From positions 126,001-190,000 of the forward strand of contig NZ_AFNK01000035.1 of the NCBI RefSeq assembly GCF_000238795.1: a stretch of DNA of 64,000 nt, in the 5' to 3' direction. The notes beneath the pieces are model-generated. The model ran no database searches. It was not told the DNA's origin and saw only the letters and a program-made list of their open reading frames with translations. Positions 10,413 through 20,117 of the stretch are shown here, piece by piece (position 1 is the first letter of the stretch; each line of letters begins with the position of its first letter). Position numbers and translations under genes: made by a program. Source of the DNA: Haemophilus sputorum CCUG 13788 (GTDB lineage: Bacteria > Pseudomonadota > Gammaproteobacteria > Enterobacterales > Pasteurellaceae).

Positions 10413-10415
10413 ATC

Positions 10416-12308
10416 TTAAAGCTCCGAACCTAAGCCGATATAAAAATTCAAACCAGATTCGTTATTAGGTGATTTTACCGGACTCGCAAGATCAAATTTT
10501 ACTGCCCCAATTGGCGAAGCCCAACGTACGCCAACACCTGCACCAGAATGTAAATTTGAACGTTTAAAATTATTTGCCGCTAAACCAGTATCATAGAAAA
10601 TTGCAGCCCACCAATTTGATATCACTTGGTATTGATATTCAAGTGTTCCGGTTGCTAAGTGAGTACCACCAATTTTTTTACCGTTTCTAGGATCTTTCGG
10701 CGTAATATCTTTATAACCAAAACCACGTACGCTCATATCACCGCCGGCAAAATAACGTAATGCAGGCGGAATGCGATGGAAATCATTTGAATGAATATAG
10801 CCAACTTCACCCCTTAAATAAATGCGATGATTTTTAGCATAGGTTCTTACCCATGCCGTTGAAGCTTTGTAGCTATAAAAATTCACATCTGAGGCTAACG
10901 CTTTTGTTCCCCAGTTAACGGTGAGTTTTTGGCTATCTCCCCATAATGGGAAACGGTTGCCATCGCTGCGAGTACGATTTAATGAAGCGGTCGGATAAAT
11001 GAGCAACGTTTTAAATGAATCATTACCTTGCGTAAAGCTATCATAACGAGCTTTCACACCTAGTGAAAACGACCAACCAGTTTCTCGCGTCCAAAAACGT
11101 TGAAACCCTAAATTAGCTGCCGTTGTTTTAGTATCGTTATCATCTTCGCGCTCAATCCCACCAGAGATTTGATAGTAGTAATGTAACGGATCAGAACGCA
11201 ATGGAATGTTATAACCTAACTCAAAACGTTGCTCTGGCTGAGATATATAGGTTTTGCTTTCTAAACTATGCCCACGGCTGTTAATCCATGGCTTTTTCCA
11301 GTTAAATTGTAAACGAGGGCCAACATCAGTTTCAAAACCCAACCCAATTTCCATACTATTTTTCTTTTTTGGATAAAATAGTACGTTTAAATCTACGGTT
11401 TTATTTTCTTCATGAATGGTCGGTTCTACTAATACGGAAGAGAACCAGTTACTTGATGAATAGTCGCTAGTCATTGTAGAAAGATCATTAGTATCGTATG
11501 GATCACCGCTTTTTACTTTTAAAATATTACGTAAGTAATCGTCTCGAATCTGATTATCTGTAAAACGGATTTCTCCATAATGATAACGATCGCCACTATC
11601 ATAGCCTAAGCGCCAGTCTGCTTGATGATCTTGTGGATAAACCTCTAGGCGATGGTAAATCCAATGGCCATCAAAATAACCTTTTCTAAAAGCAAGATTT
11701 TCTATATTACTTTTAAAGCTATCATAAGCTTCATGACTTAACGCCACACCTTTTTTCGGTGCATTTTGTTCTAGCTTAACAAACTCTGAATCTTCTTTAG
11801 CTTGACCTTGAATTTGAATATCTACTTCATCAAGTTTGACTTTTTCATCATCTAAAATCACATTCAATTTTAATAATGATTTTTTGCCCGCGCGCGGCAC
11901 TAGCTCAAAATGATATTGTGTATTGTAATATCCCAAGGCACGCAAGCCTTTATCTACTGCTGTTTGCACCAAATACTGATGACGCTCTGAGCCATCAGCA
12001 TATTCATTCGCAATTTGACCAAGATAAACCTTAACGTTATTCCAAGCAGCTTTATCTTTATTCTTAATACCTTCAACGCTTACATCAACTTGCGCTTCTA
12101 TTTTCTCTTCATCACTTTGTTGATTATTTTGCTCCTGACTCTCTTCAGTTTCTGACGTAGACGCCTCTTCCGTTTTACTTGATTCATCAGATTCCTCTTC
12201 CAATTCAGCGGAAGCGACTGAATCCTCTTCAGATACTGGGGCTTCCTCGGCATAACTAAGTTGATTCCAAGCCATCAAACAACAAAGAGTTAAAAAACGA
12301 AGTTTCAT
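10416..12308 (-). CDS. tamA: TamA, outer membrane BamA-family protein
   Basis: Outer-membrane partner of TamB. The start at 12308 is chosen because it has an AAGGAACAG ribosome-binding site and opens a signal peptide (MKLRFLTLCCLMAWNQLSYA); a longer frame back to 12452 overlaps the upstream gene. The mature protein begins with ~60 residues very rich in Glu, Ser and Thr, not usual for TamA. Three POTRA domains (~residues 65-310) follow, then a 16-stranded barrel with the VRGFGYKD loop motif and a terminal ...LGSEL. It is 630 residues against ~577 for E. coli TamA, and the acidic extension explains most of the difference. Confidence 0.93.
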   Translation of the reverse strand: MKLRFLTLCCLMAWNQLSYAEEAPVSEEDSVASAELEEESDESSKTEEASTSETEESQEQNNQQSDEEKIEAQVDVSVEGIKNKDKAAWNNVKVYLGQIANEYADGSERHQYLVQTAVDKGLRALGYYNTQYHFELVPRAGKKSLLKLNVILDDEKVKLDEVDIQIQGQAKEDSEFVKLEQNAPKKGVALSHEAYDSFKSNIENLAFRKGYFDGHWIYHRLEVYPQDHQADWRLGYDSGDRYHYGEIRFTDNQIRDDYLRNILKVKSGDPYDTNDLSTMTSDYSSSNWFSSVLVEPTIHEENKTVDLNVLFYPKKKNSMEIGLGFETDVGPRLQFNWKKPWINSRGHSLESKTYISQPEQRFELGYNIPLRSDPLHYYYQISGGIEREDDNDTKTTAANLGFQRFWTRETGWSFSLGVKARYDSFTQGNDSFKTLLIYPTASLNRTRSDGNRFPLWGDSQKLTVNWGTKALASDVNFYSYKASTAWVRTYAKNHRIYLRGEVGYIHSNDFHRIPPALRYFAGGDMSVRGFGYKDITPKDPRNGKKIGGTHLATGTLEYQYQVISNWWAAIFYDTGLAANNFKRSNLHSGAGVGVRWASPIGAVKFDLASPVKSPNNESGLNFYIGLGSEL

Positions 12309-12333
12309 ATTCACGTTCTGTTCCTTATAAGGA

Positions 12334-13194
12334 TTATTCTTTTGGAATGCCGCGTAATAAAGGCGTAACATTATTAAATGGCGCAATCGAGGTTGGTGCT
12401 GGCGCACCCTCAAAAATGACAATAAAAGGTTTAACCGGTTCAATTTTTTCATGGCGCCAGAGATGCCCTATGCTGACCAGTTGAATATCTGAAGGCAGTT
12501 CAGCAATGCCTTTTTGCAATACGGCAACACTATTTTTGCGCGGATGCCCAATCATAATGGCTACACCATGTTGACGAGCATATTGCACCGCTCGCTGAAA
12601 TTGCTGCGTAACGTCAGCTAATTCGTTACTATCATCTAAAAAAATGTGTCGTTCTAACGCTGAAATGCCTTGTTTCTGTGCGGTTTGATAAGCCACACTT
12701 TTACCAGTTTTGCTATCTAAAAAGAAAAGTTGCTCTGCTTTCAATGCTTGCATAAAGCGTGTCATCGTTGCTAAGTCTGCCGTAGCGCCACTGCCCATAT
12801 GATTATTTAATCCAATCGCATAAGGCACTTGTTGTCTTGCTTGCTTAAGTAATTGCTCTGCTTCTGCATAGCTTGCCCCGACTTTTAATGCGCCAGCCTC
12901 AATTGGAATATTCGGATTTTGCGGCTGCATCGGTAAATGAATCAAAATATCACGCTGTTGACCATGAGCTTCTTTTGCGCGCGAGAGTGCGTAAGGTGCG
13001 CTAGGAATAATTGCGACACTAACTGCTTTTGGTAAAGCCAAAATTGCGGTATCTTCTTTTGGATGATAACCGATATCGTCAATGACAATCGCCAATTTCC
13101 CTACAGATTGCGCGAAGCTCGCCGTAGAAAAGCCAATAAACATCAGCAAAACTATCGCGAAAAACGACCGCTTGTAAGCCTTAAATATCGCCAT
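12334..13194 (-). CDS. Divergent polysaccharide deacetylase family protein (YibQ-like)
   Basis: A secreted protein of 286 residues with a signal peptide (cleavage near ASFAQS). It carries the divergent polysaccharide deacetylase / DUF610 fold: KLAIVIDDIGYHPKEDTAIL with metal-site-like aspartates, HLPMQPQNP, LNNHMGSG and LFFLDSKTGKSVAY. In E. coli the homologue yibQ also lies directly downstream of envC, suggesting a role in peptidoglycan or envelope carbohydrate turnover; the substrate is unproven. Its start overlaps the envC stop (TAATG), and tamA follows. Confidence 0.88.
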   Translation of the reverse strand: MAIFKAYKRSFFAIVLLMFIGFSTASFAQSVGKLAIVIDDIGYHPKEDTAILALPKAVSVAIIPSAPYALSRAKEAHGQQRDILIHLPMQPQNPNIPIEAGALKVGASYAEAEQLLKQARQQVPYAIGLNNHMGSGATADLATMTRFMQALKAEQLFFLDSKTGKSVAYQTAQKQGISALERHIFLDDSNELADVTQQFQRAVQYARQHGVAIMIGHPRKNSVAVLQKGIAELPSDIQLVSIGHLWRHEKIEPVKPFIVIFEGAPAPTSIAPFNNVTPLLRGIPKE

Positions 13195-14363
13195 TATTTC
13201 ACCAATTTCATCGGGTTAACTGGACTGCCTTTGCGGGTAATCCCAAAATAAAGCCCTGAACGGGTCTGTCCGCCAGAATTGCCTACCGTTGCAATAGTTT
13301 GGCCTGCAGCAACACGGCTGCCTTTACGCACGCTTAAATTCTGATTATAACCATAAAGTGAAATATCACCATTTCCATGGTCAATCGCAACCATATTCCC
13401 ATAACCTTGCAACCAGTCAGACATAATAACTCGCCCGCTTGCAATCGCTTTTACAGGCGTACCCGCATTGGCTGAAATCACCACACCTGTCCAACCATTG
13501 CCAAACGATTGTACAACTTTGCCTGAAACCGGCATGCTATATCCACCTTTTAAACCAGAACCCGCACGAACTTGCTGTTTTTCTTGCTCAGTCGCTTTAC
13601 GGTTTTCTTCTTTATTTTTCTTCGCCTCTAGTGCTGCTAAATCTTGTTTTTCTTGACGCTCAGATTCTCTTGCTGCATTAGCCACTTGTTGTTTTAAAGA
13701 TTCCGCATTTGCTTTTAAGCTATCCAAACGGTTTTCGTCTTGCTCAAGGACTTTATCAATCGATTTTAAAGTAAGCTCACGTTCGTTTTGTACTTTCTTT
13801 AAATCTTTTTCTTGTTTTTTCTGCTCTGTTAACTGAGTTTGTTGACCTTTTTGCTGACCTTGTAACTCATCTCGACGTGCTTTCAATTCTGCTTGTGTGC
13901 GACGAAGTTCATAAATGGCATCAATACGCACTTGGTTGATATGCTCATAATAGGCAGTCATTCGATCCGCATCTTTTGCCGGCTCAGACATCAATCGTTC
14001 TAAAACAGAAGGATGAATACCAGAACGATAAGCAGAGTCTAGCTGCTCTTTTAATTTCTCTTTTTGTTTTTTTTCTTGCTGTTCAAGGCGTTTAATTTCT
14101 TGTTCTGTACGCTTAATGGCTGCACGAATATCTGCCAGTGAGGTTTCTGTATCTTTTAATTTATTGATTACCTTACCCATTTCAATTTCTTGGGTTTTAA
14201 GGGTCGATTGCAATACATTGCGCTTTTGACGGTTTTCGTTAATTTTAGATTGCTGTTGTTTAATCCGTTGTTGAATTTGAGAGAGATCTTCAGCTTGTAC
14301 ATTAAGCATAAAGCCACTCAACATAATCCCTAAAAGAAGACGAAAAAAAGAAGTACAGCGCAT
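13194..14363 (-). CDS. envC: EnvC, murein hydrolase activator
   Basis: Periplasmic activator of the AmiA/AmiB amidases at the division septum, recruited by FtsEX. It has 389 residues: signal peptide ending NVQA, a long coiled coil (~residues 25-265, Gln/Lys/Glu-rich) and a C-terminal LytM (M23-type) domain from about residue 275 (GYSMPVSGKVVQSFGNGWTGVVISA...YFGITRKGSPVNPMKLV). The LytM domain lacks the usual metal ligands, as expected for an activator and not a hydrolase. It is translationally coupled to the deacetylase gene downstream. Confidence 0.94.
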   Translation of the reverse strand: MRCTSFFRLLLGIMLSGFMLNVQAEDLSQIQQRIKQQQSKINENRQKRNVLQSTLKTQEIEMGKVINKLKDTETSLADIRAAIKRTEQEIKRLEQQEKKQKEKLKEQLDSAYRSGIHPSVLERLMSEPAKDADRMTAYYEHINQVRIDAIYELRRTQAELKARRDELQGQQKGQQTQLTEQKKQEKDLKKVQNERELTLKSIDKVLEQDENRLDSLKANAESLKQQVANAARESERQEKQDLAALEAKKNKEENRKATEQEKQQVRAGSGLKGGYSMPVSGKVVQSFGNGWTGVVISANAGTPVKAIASGRVIMSDWLQGYGNMVAIDHGNGDISLYGYNQNLSVRKGSRVAAGQTIATVGNSGGQTRSGLYFGITRKGSPVNPMKLVK

Positions 14364-14476
14364 AATTGAAGCCTATTCCAAAAACAAAATAATAATCAGA
14401 TTATTTTATTCAATTTCTACTAGAAAATCAGCTTTTAGCCTTCCTAGACGGAAGATTATCCATGAGATTTACAAAA

Positions 14477-14518
14477 AAGCGGTGAAATTTGCAAAAAAGT
14501 TTACAAATTTCACCGCTT
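14477..14518 (-). terminator. Inverted USS terminator after rsmA
   Basis: Minus-strand AAGCGGTGAAATTTG, 12-base loop, CAAATTTCACCGCTT, followed by a T-run. A 15-bp stem of two uptake-signal cores lies 22 bases after the rsmA stop. Confidence 0.85.
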
Positions 14519-14540
14519 GATCGATTTTTTATTCTAAATG

Positions 14541-15416
14541 TTAAGCATCTTGCAAATCATCAATAGGCTCAAGTGCCTCTAACGATTCAGGTGGGTTATC
14601 ACACAACCAATTTGCTAAACGCGCATAATCAGCAATACTGAGATTTTCTGCGCGTGCTATTAATGACACACCTAACGCCTCTAACTGTTCTGCGCTAAAC
14701 AAGGTTGAAAGCGCATTGCGTAAAGTTTTACGGCGCTGGTTAAATGCTTGTGTGGTCACACGATTTAACCAATAAATATCTTTTACTGGATGTGGTAACT
14801 CCTTATAAGGCATCAATCTCACTACCGCAGAATCTACTTTCGGAGCAGGTTTAAACGCCGTTGGTGGAACCTCTAAAACTGGCATTACTTGGCAATAATA
14901 TTGCGCCATAATAGTTAAACGGCCATAAGCTTTACTATTCGGCGCTGCGCATAAACGTTTTACTACCTCTTTTTGCAACATAAAGTGCATATCGGTAATT
15001 AAATCGTGAAATTTAAACAGATGAAACATCAATGGCGTTGAAATATTATAAGGTAGGTTACCAAATACGCGCACACCTTCATTTTCAGCTAAATTTAAAC
15101 TCTCAAAATACTCACGGAAATTAAAACGTAAAGCATCTTGCTCAATAATGGTTAATTTCTGATTGATAAATGGATGATGACGTAAACGTTCCGCTAAATC
15201 TCGGTCTAGCTCCACCACCGTAAGTTTATCAACAAGTTCCGCTACTGGCTCAGTTAATGCTCCTAAACCCGGGCCGATTTCTAATAAAAATTGTCCTTTT
15301 TGTGGGTTGATAGCTGAAACAATGTTATGAATCACGTTCATATCATGTAAGAAGTTTTGCCCAAAACGTTTACGGGCGGTATGACCTAAATGCTTTTTAG
15401 AATTAGAATGGCTCAT
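14541..15416 (-). CDS. rsmA: 16S rRNA (adenine1518/1519-N6)-dimethyltransferase
   Basis: Dimethylates two adjacent adenosines in the 3'-terminal hairpin of 16S rRNA during late 30S assembly. It has 291 residues. Motifs: RFGQNFLHD, the SAM-binding [13 protein letters not shown] and the target-adenosine NLPYNIS. The C-terminal helical domain contains [13 protein letters not shown]. It lies downstream of surA, as in E. coli, but pdxA, present between them there, is absent. A short acidic tail ([13 protein letters not shown]) extends the C-terminus. Confidence 0.97.
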   Translation of the reverse strand: MSHSNSKKHLGHTARKRFGQNFLHDMNVIHNIVSAINPQKGQFLLEIGPGLGALTEPVAELVDKLTVVELDRDLAERLRHHPFINQKLTIIEQDALRFNFREYFESLNLAENEGVRVFGNLPYNISTPLMFHLFKFHDLITDMHFMLQKEVVKRLCAAPNSKAYGRLTIMAQYYCQVMPVLEVPPTAFKPAPKVDSAVVRLMPYKELPHPVKDIYWLNRVTTQAFNQRRKTLRNALSTLFSAEQLEALGVSLIARAENLSIADYARLANWLCDNPPESLEALEPIDDLQDA

Positions 15417-15445
15417 TATGTGTTTCTTAATTTAAAATGATAAAA

Positions 15446-15465
15446 GGCACAAACGAATTTGTGCC
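15446..15465 (-). terminator. Terminator after surA
   Basis: Minus-strand GGCACAAA, TTCG loop, TTTGTGCC, then TTTTATC; a compact tetraloop hairpin 12 bases after the surA stop. Confidence 0.8.
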
Positions 15466-15476
15466 AAAATATATGA

Positions 15477-16424
15477 TTATTTTCCGTTAACATACTGGAT
15501 TTCAGCCGTTTTACGTAAGGCTTTTACCCAGTCTTTAGAAGCTTCTTGCGCTTGCTGATTTACTAATTGCTCATAAGCTTTTTGCGCATAAGCATCTTCG
15601 GTACGGTCACCTTCACGCAAATCCGTTACTTTTAATACGTGCCAACCAAATTGTGATTTAAATGGTGCACTGATTTGTGACTTACTTGTTTTTGCAGCAA
15701 CTTGTGCAAAATTTGGATCATAAATATCTAAGAAGTTGAAACCTAAATCACCACCATCTGCCGCTGAAGCATAGTCAACAGAATTTGCTTTCGCCGCATC
15801 TTCAAAACTTATTTTTCCAGCATTGATATCTGCAACTAATTGAGTCAATTTTGCCTTAGCTTGAACATCATCTAAAATTGGGGTTGTTTTAATCAAGATA
15901 TGGCTAATGCGATACTCTTGATCTGTGGTTTTTTGCAATTTACCCGCAGCTTTATCTTTTTCTAGCATATCGCGTGCTTGCGCTTGAACTTGTTCAGGCG
16001 CAACTTGAATAGATTGACCAATCGCATCATGACGTACCGCTTCCATCATCATTTGCTGTGCAATTTGATTTTTGAATTGGCTTAAACTAATGCGTTGATA
16101 ATCTAACGCGTCTAATAATTGACCATAAGTTAACCCGTTACGCGCAGCAACTTCTTCAACGGCTTGGTCAACTCGTTTCCAGTCAACTTTTACACCAGAT
16201 TTTTTAATCGCTTCTTGTACTAGAGTATCATCAATGATCGTTTCTAATGCAGCTTTACGGTTTTCTTCTGTATTGGCTTTCTTACCTAATGCTTTAAGCA
16301 CTTGGCTTTCCATAATCATATTACCATTTACAACCGCCATCACGCTTTCTGCCGATGCTGATTGTACTGTTCCTAAAGTCGCAATCATCGCAATCATCAA
16401 TGATTTGATTGAAGTTAATTTCAT
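15477..16424 (-). CDS. surA: SurA, periplasmic chaperone/peptidyl-prolyl isomerase (single parvulin domain)
   Basis: Escorts outer-membrane proteins through the periplasm to BAM. The start at 16424 has an AAAGGAAA ribosome-binding site and opens a signal peptide ending SASA. The N-terminal chaperone core covers ~residues 25-165. One parvulin domain follows (~170-275: YRISHILIKT...DGGDLGFNF...FGWHVLKVTD), then a short C-terminal helix. At 315 residues it lacks the second parvulin domain of E. coli SurA (428 residues); the shorter form is normal for Pasteurellaceae. With skp and bamA at the left edge, the window carries three outer-membrane biogenesis factors. Confidence 0.94.
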   Translation of the reverse strand: MKLTSIKSLMIAMIATLGTVQSASAESVMAVVNGNMIMESQVLKALGKKANTEENRKAALETIIDDTLVQEAIKKSGVKVDWKRVDQAVEEVAARNGLTYGQLLDALDYQRISLSQFKNQIAQQMMMEAVRHDAIGQSIQVAPEQVQAQARDMLEKDKAAGKLQKTTDQEYRISHILIKTTPILDDVQAKAKLTQLVADINAGKISFEDAAKANSVDYASAADGGDLGFNFLDIYDPNFAQVAAKTSKSQISAPFKSQFGWHVLKVTDLREGDRTEDAYAQKAYEQLVNQQAQEASKDWVKALRKTAEIQYVNGK

Positions 16425-16503
16425 GCTAGTTTCCTTTTGTATTTTGTAATGACCTAAAATATTTGCTTGTTTAGAAGCATTGTAGAATAAAAGGTTCAAT
16501 TTT

Positions 16504-17931
16504 CTATAAAGATTGAATTTTCTTAATCACATTGGTAGTTGAACAACCGTTTTCAAAGTTTAACACTTTAACCTCTCCACCATTTGCCCAGACTTCTTCG
16601 CTACCTGCAATCTCTTCCGGTTTATAATCACCACCTTTTACCAATAAATCTGGCAAGATTTCGCCAATTAAGCGTTGCGGAGTATCTTCTGCAAATGGAA
16701 CGACCCAATCGACAGAAGCTAACCCTGCTAATACAGCCATTCGTGCATTCAAGTCATTAATTGGACGAGATTCCCCTTTTAAGCGTTTAACGGATTCATC
16801 TGTATTTACCGCTACAATTAAGCGATCACCTAATTTACGCGCATTTTCAAGATATGAAACATGACCTGGATGTAAAATATCAAAGCAGCCATTTGTCATG
16901 ACAATTTTCTCACCGCGCGCTTTTGCTTCAACAATAATCGCTTTTAACGTAGTTTCATCCATCACACCAAAACCCGTTTCTTCACGATGATGAATAGCAT
17001 TTTCTAGCTCGGTTGGGGTAATTGTTGAAGTACCTAATTTACCTACCACCACGCCTGCAGCGGCATTCGCTAAATAGCACGCTTCTTCATAAGGTCTACC
17101 ATCTGCAATTGCTGTAGCTAATACGCTGATTACTGTATCACCTGCACCAGTCACATCATAAACTTCTTTAGCTTGTGTAGGTAGATGAAATGGCGTTTGA
17201 TTTGGACGAATAAGTGTCATCCCTTTTTCAGAACGCGTTACCAATAAAGCCGACAAGTCAAAATCGGCAATCATTTTTAAGCCTTTTTCAACAATCTCAT
17301 CTTCACTTTGGCAATGCCCTACCACTGCTTCAAATTCAGACATATTTGGGGTTAAAAGTGTTGCCCCACGATAACGTTCAAAATCGGTGCCTTTCGGGTC
17401 GATCAACACTGGCACATTCGCTTGGCGTGCAATTTGAATCATTTGTTGTACGCTTTCTAATGTACCTTTACCATAATCTGACAAAATCAACGCACCGTAA
17501 GCGGTAATTTCTTGCGAAAGTTTTGCAAGTAAATCTGTGCTATCAACATTATGAAAACCTTCTTCAAAATCCAAACGCAAAAGCTGTTGATGGCGAGATA
17601 GAATGCGTAATTTGGTAATCGTTGGATGGGTACTTACCGCTACACAATGGTTTTGGATATGATGGTTGTTTAACAATGTATCCAATGCTCGTCCCGCATC
17701 ATCTTGGCCAATAATCCCATGTAAAGCTACTGGCACATTAAGCGCAGCAATATTCATTGCCACGTTTGCAGCACCACCTGCGCGTTCTTCAATTTCTTGT
17801 ACTTTTACCACTGGCACTGGCGCTTCTGGCGAAATACGATTTGTACCACCAAACCAGTAGCGATCTAACATTACATCGCCTAACACCAACACTTTTGCAT
17901 GATTAAATTTTGGAGAGTATTGCATCATCAT
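16504..17931 (-). CDS. hldE: Bifunctional heptose-7-phosphate kinase / heptose-1-phosphate adenylyltransferase
   Basis: Makes ADP-glycero-manno-heptose for the LPS inner core. Residues ~1-318 are a ribokinase/PfkB-type kinase ([23 protein letters not shown], catalytic [13 protein letters not shown]). Residues ~340-475 are a nucleotidyltransferase ([37 protein letters not shown]). The start at 17931 (MMMQYSPKF) follows AAAGAGAACATT; an ATG six codons earlier has no ribosome-binding site. It lies between der and surA on the same strand. Confidence 0.95.
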   Translation of the reverse strand: MMMQYSPKFNHAKVLVLGDVMLDRYWFGGTNRISPEAPVPVVKVQEIEERAGGAANVAMNIAALNVPVALHGIIGQDDAGRALDTLLNNHHIQNHCVAVSTHPTITKLRILSRHQQLLRLDFEEGFHNVDSTDLLAKLSQEITAYGALILSDYGKGTLESVQQMIQIARQANVPVLIDPKGTDFERYRGATLLTPNMSEFEAVVGHCQSEDEIVEKGLKMIADFDLSALLVTRSEKGMTLIRPNQTPFHLPTQAKEVYDVTGAGDTVISVLATAIADGRPYEEACYLANAAAGVVVGKLGTSTITPTELENAIHHREETGFGVMDETTLKAIIVEAKARGEKIVMTNGCFDILHPGHVSYLENARKLGDRLIVAVNTDESVKRLKGESRPINDLNARMAVLAGLASVDWVVPFAEDTPQRLIGEILPDLLVKGGDYKPEEIAGSEEVWANGGEVKVLNFENGCSTTNVIKKIQSL

Positions 17932-17980
17932 AATGTTCTCTTTATACATTTATGAGATAGGCTAACAGCCCATCTTTCCA

Positions 17981-19516
17981 CTATCTTTTTGATTTCTTAA
18001 TAAACTTCATCAAACGTTTACGCTTACGTAATTGGCTTGGTGTTAATTTATTACGTTTACCCGCAAATGGGTTATTCCCTTCTTGGAATTGAATGCGAAT
18101 TGGGCTACCAATAATTTTCAAACTCTTACGGAAATAGTTCGATAAATAACGTTTGTAAGAGTCGGCTAATCTATCTACCTGATTACCGTGAATCACAATA
18201 ATTGGTGGATTATAACCGCCTGGGTGTGCATATTTTAATTTCACACGGCGACCATTAACCAATGGTGGTTGATGCTCATCTGAAGCCATTCTTAAAATAC
18301 GCGTTAACATTGAGGTTGAAGTTTTCTGCGTTGCACAAGCATAAGCTTCTTGTACGGACTGAAATAAATTCCCTACACCAGAACCATGTAAAGCAGAGAT
18401 AAAATGCACGCGTGCAAAATCAATAAAATCTAAACGGCGATCTAATTCAGACTTCACTTGATCTTTAATATCTTGCGATAGTCCATCCCACTTATTCACT
18501 ACAATCACTAATGAACGACCTGCATTTAAAATAAAGCCAAGTAGCGATAAATCTTGATCGGAAATACCTTCACGCGCATCAATCGTTAACAACACCACAT
18601 TCGCATCTTGAATAGCTTGAAGCGTTTTAATGACCGAGAATTTTTCAACCGCTAAGTTTACTTTCCCTCTTTTACGCACGCCAGCGGTATCAATAATTGT
18701 ATATTGCTGACCATCGCGCTCCATTGGAATATAAATCGAATCTCGTGTGGTGCCGGGCATATCATAAACCACCACACGCTCTTCACCTAAAATACGGTTA
18801 GTTAGCGTAGATTTACCTACATTTGGACGTCCAACGATGGCAATTTTGATGTTTTTATCCAACACACTTTCTTGCTCTTCGGCAAGCGCTTCATCTAATA
18901 ATGCAGCATCTTCTTCGTTTTCGAAGTCAAAATCGTTATCCCATTCGTCTAAAGAAGCGGTCGGATTTTCTTCTTCATTTGCAAAATCCTCTTCATTTTC
19001 GACCGCTTGATCGGCATTTAATTTCTCGCCTAATGGCGCTAACACTTGCTCAATTAGCTGAGTCACACCACGGCCTTGCGCCGCTGCGATTTGTTCAACT
19101 TCACCTAAACCTAATTGATAAAACTCCGCACAGTGTGAGTCCGCATCAATTCCATCAGTTTTATTTGCGACTACAACTGTCGTTTTATCACGTTGACGTA
19201 AATATTGCGCAATACCAATATCTGCTGGCAATAAACCGGCACGAGCATCTACTAAGAAAAGTACCACATCTGCTTCTTCAATCGCTAATAGCGATTGTTC
19301 TGCCATTTTTTCTTCTACACCTTCTTCTGTGCCATCAATACCGCCAGTATCAATCACAATAAAATCAAAGCCGGCAATATTGGCATGTCCGTATTTACGA
19401 TCTCGGGTAAGCCCCGGAAAATCCGCCACCAATGCATCACGCGTGCGGGTTAAACGGTTAAATAATGTGGATTTTCCCACATTAGGTCTGCCCACTAGAG
19501 CAATTACTGGAGTCAT
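17981..19516 (-). CDS. der: Ribosome biogenesis GTPase Der (EngA)
   Basis: Essential GTPase with two G domains in tandem, needed for 50S maturation. G1 is at the N-terminus ([18 protein letters not shown]) and G2 begins near residue 225 ([22 protein letters not shown]). The KH-like domain is near the C-terminus ([23 protein letters not shown]), and the tail is Lys/Arg-rich ([15 protein letters not shown]). The linker between the G domains is strikingly acidic (~residues 170-220). It is 511 residues against 490 in E. coli. Confidence 0.97.
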   Translation of the reverse strand: MTPVIALVGRPNVGKSTLFNRLTRTRDALVADFPGLTRDRKYGHANIAGFDFIVIDTGGIDGTEEGVEEKMAEQSLLAIEEADVVLFLVDARAGLLPADIGIAQYLRQRDKTTVVVANKTDGIDADSHCAEFYQLGLGEVEQIAAAQGRGVTQLIEQVLAPLGEKLNADQAVENEEDFANEEENPTASLDEWDNDFDFENEEDAALLDEALAEEQESVLDKNIKIAIVGRPNVGKSTLTNRILGEERVVVYDMPGTTRDSIYIPMERDGQQYTIIDTAGVRKRGKVNLAVEKFSVIKTLQAIQDANVVLLTIDAREGISDQDLSLLGFILNAGRSLVIVVNKWDGLSQDIKDQVKSELDRRLDFIDFARVHFISALHGSGVGNLFQSVQEAYACATQKTSTSMLTRILRMASDEHQPPLVNGRRVKLKYAHPGGYNPPIIVIHGNQVDRLADSYKRYLSNYFRKSLKIIGSPIRIQFQEGNNPFAGKRNKLTPSQLRKRKRLMKFIKKSKR

Positions 19517-19856
19517 TTATCCTGTCCTTTCATTAAATCTGTTTGCTACTGCAAAATTGGCTTATTATATACTAAATCCCATTAAATGGCGTGCCTTATC
19601 CTTAAAGCCAGAAAATTTCTCTTGGTAATTTTGTTTAAAAGGGAAGATTTTGTTCATTTACAAATACGCGCATTTGTCCTCGCTTTGTTAAAAAAGATCA
19701 CATTACTAACAGAAGCGCCTAATACACCATAAAACTTACGCAAACATTTACACTTTTACTCACTATTCTTTGCACAAATTGACCCAAAGTGGTTGGACCT
19801 TAGTGTATTCTAGCGCCGTTTTTAAGACTAAGATTGTTCTAAAAAAACCTAGGATG
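19517..19856. other. Upstream part of the der-ribH intergenic region, no gene seen
   Basis: A/T-rich stretch that must hold the der promoter (minus strand). I find no coding frame with a ribosome-binding site. A TTGACC at 19779-19784 is followed 16 bases later by TAGTGT, a weak possible plus-strand promoter. Confidence 0.4.
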
Positions 19857-19888
19857 GTTATCTGCATAATGAGTTATCTGCATAATGA
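19857..19888 (+). repeat. Two tandem copies of a 16-bp repeat
   Basis: GTTATCTGCATAATGA occurs twice head to tail with no change (19857-19872 and 19873-19888). It contains ATAATGAGTTAT, a partial dyad. The repeat overlaps the -35/-10 region proposed for the candidate RNA, so it could be an operator. Confidence 0.85.
19858..19886 (+). promoter_or_regulatory. Possible sigma-70 promoter within the 16-bp repeats
   Basis: TTATCT (19858-19863), 17-base spacer, CATAAT (19881-19886). The -10 matches 5 of 6 consensus positions and the -35 only 3 of 6. Its value comes from the position about 100 bases ahead of an otherwise orphan terminator. Confidence 0.4.
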
Positions 19889-19892
19889 ATAA

Positions 19893-19990
19893 AAATCTTG
19901 CTACATAGTAAGGAAATGTGAATAAAATTTTCGTCGGTCTTTCAAACAACAAAACCCACGATATTAAACATATCGTGGGTTTCTTTTTTT
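19893..19990 (+). ncRNA. Candidate small RNA of about 95-100 nt
   Basis: Inferred transcript from the proposed promoter to a strong Rho-independent terminator, with no credible reading frame. The 5' part is unstructured and A/U-rich, with UCGUCGGUCUUUCAAACAACAA just before the terminator stem. I do not see the conserved core of RyhB or another sRNA I know. A Fur-like or other repressor site in the overlapping repeat is possible but unproven. Confidence 0.4.
19952..19990 (+). terminator. Orphan Rho-independent terminator (plus strand)
   Basis: AAACCCACGATAT, TAAAC loop, ATATCGTGGGTTT, then CTTTTTTT: a perfect 13-bp stem with a 7-T run. No annotated gene points into it from the left, and ribH on the other strand has its own terminator at 20081-20104. 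Confidence 0.85.
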
Positions 19991-20080
19991 AAGGAATCTG
20001 CTGACTGATTGCGCTTTTCCTTCAAACTACAAGCGGTCAAATTTTTCGAAAAAATTGCAAATTTATGCGCAAAAAAAAAC

Positions 20081-20104
20081 AAAAGACAGGCAAGCCTGTC
20101 TTTT
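20081..20104 (-). terminator. Terminator of the riboflavin operon after ribH
   Basis: Minus-strand AAAAGACAGG, CTTG loop, CCTGTCTTTT, then GTTTTTTTTT; 13 bases beyond the ribH stop. Confidence 0.9.
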
Positions 20105-20117
20105 GTGTTCATCTTAA

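Noticed and set aside
18901-19362. Long plus-strand open frame (about 150 codons) inside der
   Set aside because: Antisense shadow of the Asp/Glu-rich linker and G1 domain; no ribosome-binding site and a Leu/His/Arg-rich, non-protein-like composition.
19680-19710. Possible CRP site (TGTTA...TCACA)
   Set aside because: Spacing is 7 and not 6, and the left half is poor.
19861-19890. A 12-codon peptide starting at ATGGTTATC
   Set aside because: Made almost wholly of the 16-bp repeat; no support beyond a weak AGG upstream.
19893-19990. RyhB homologue
   Set aside because: The conserved RyhB core is not present; only size and layout are similar.
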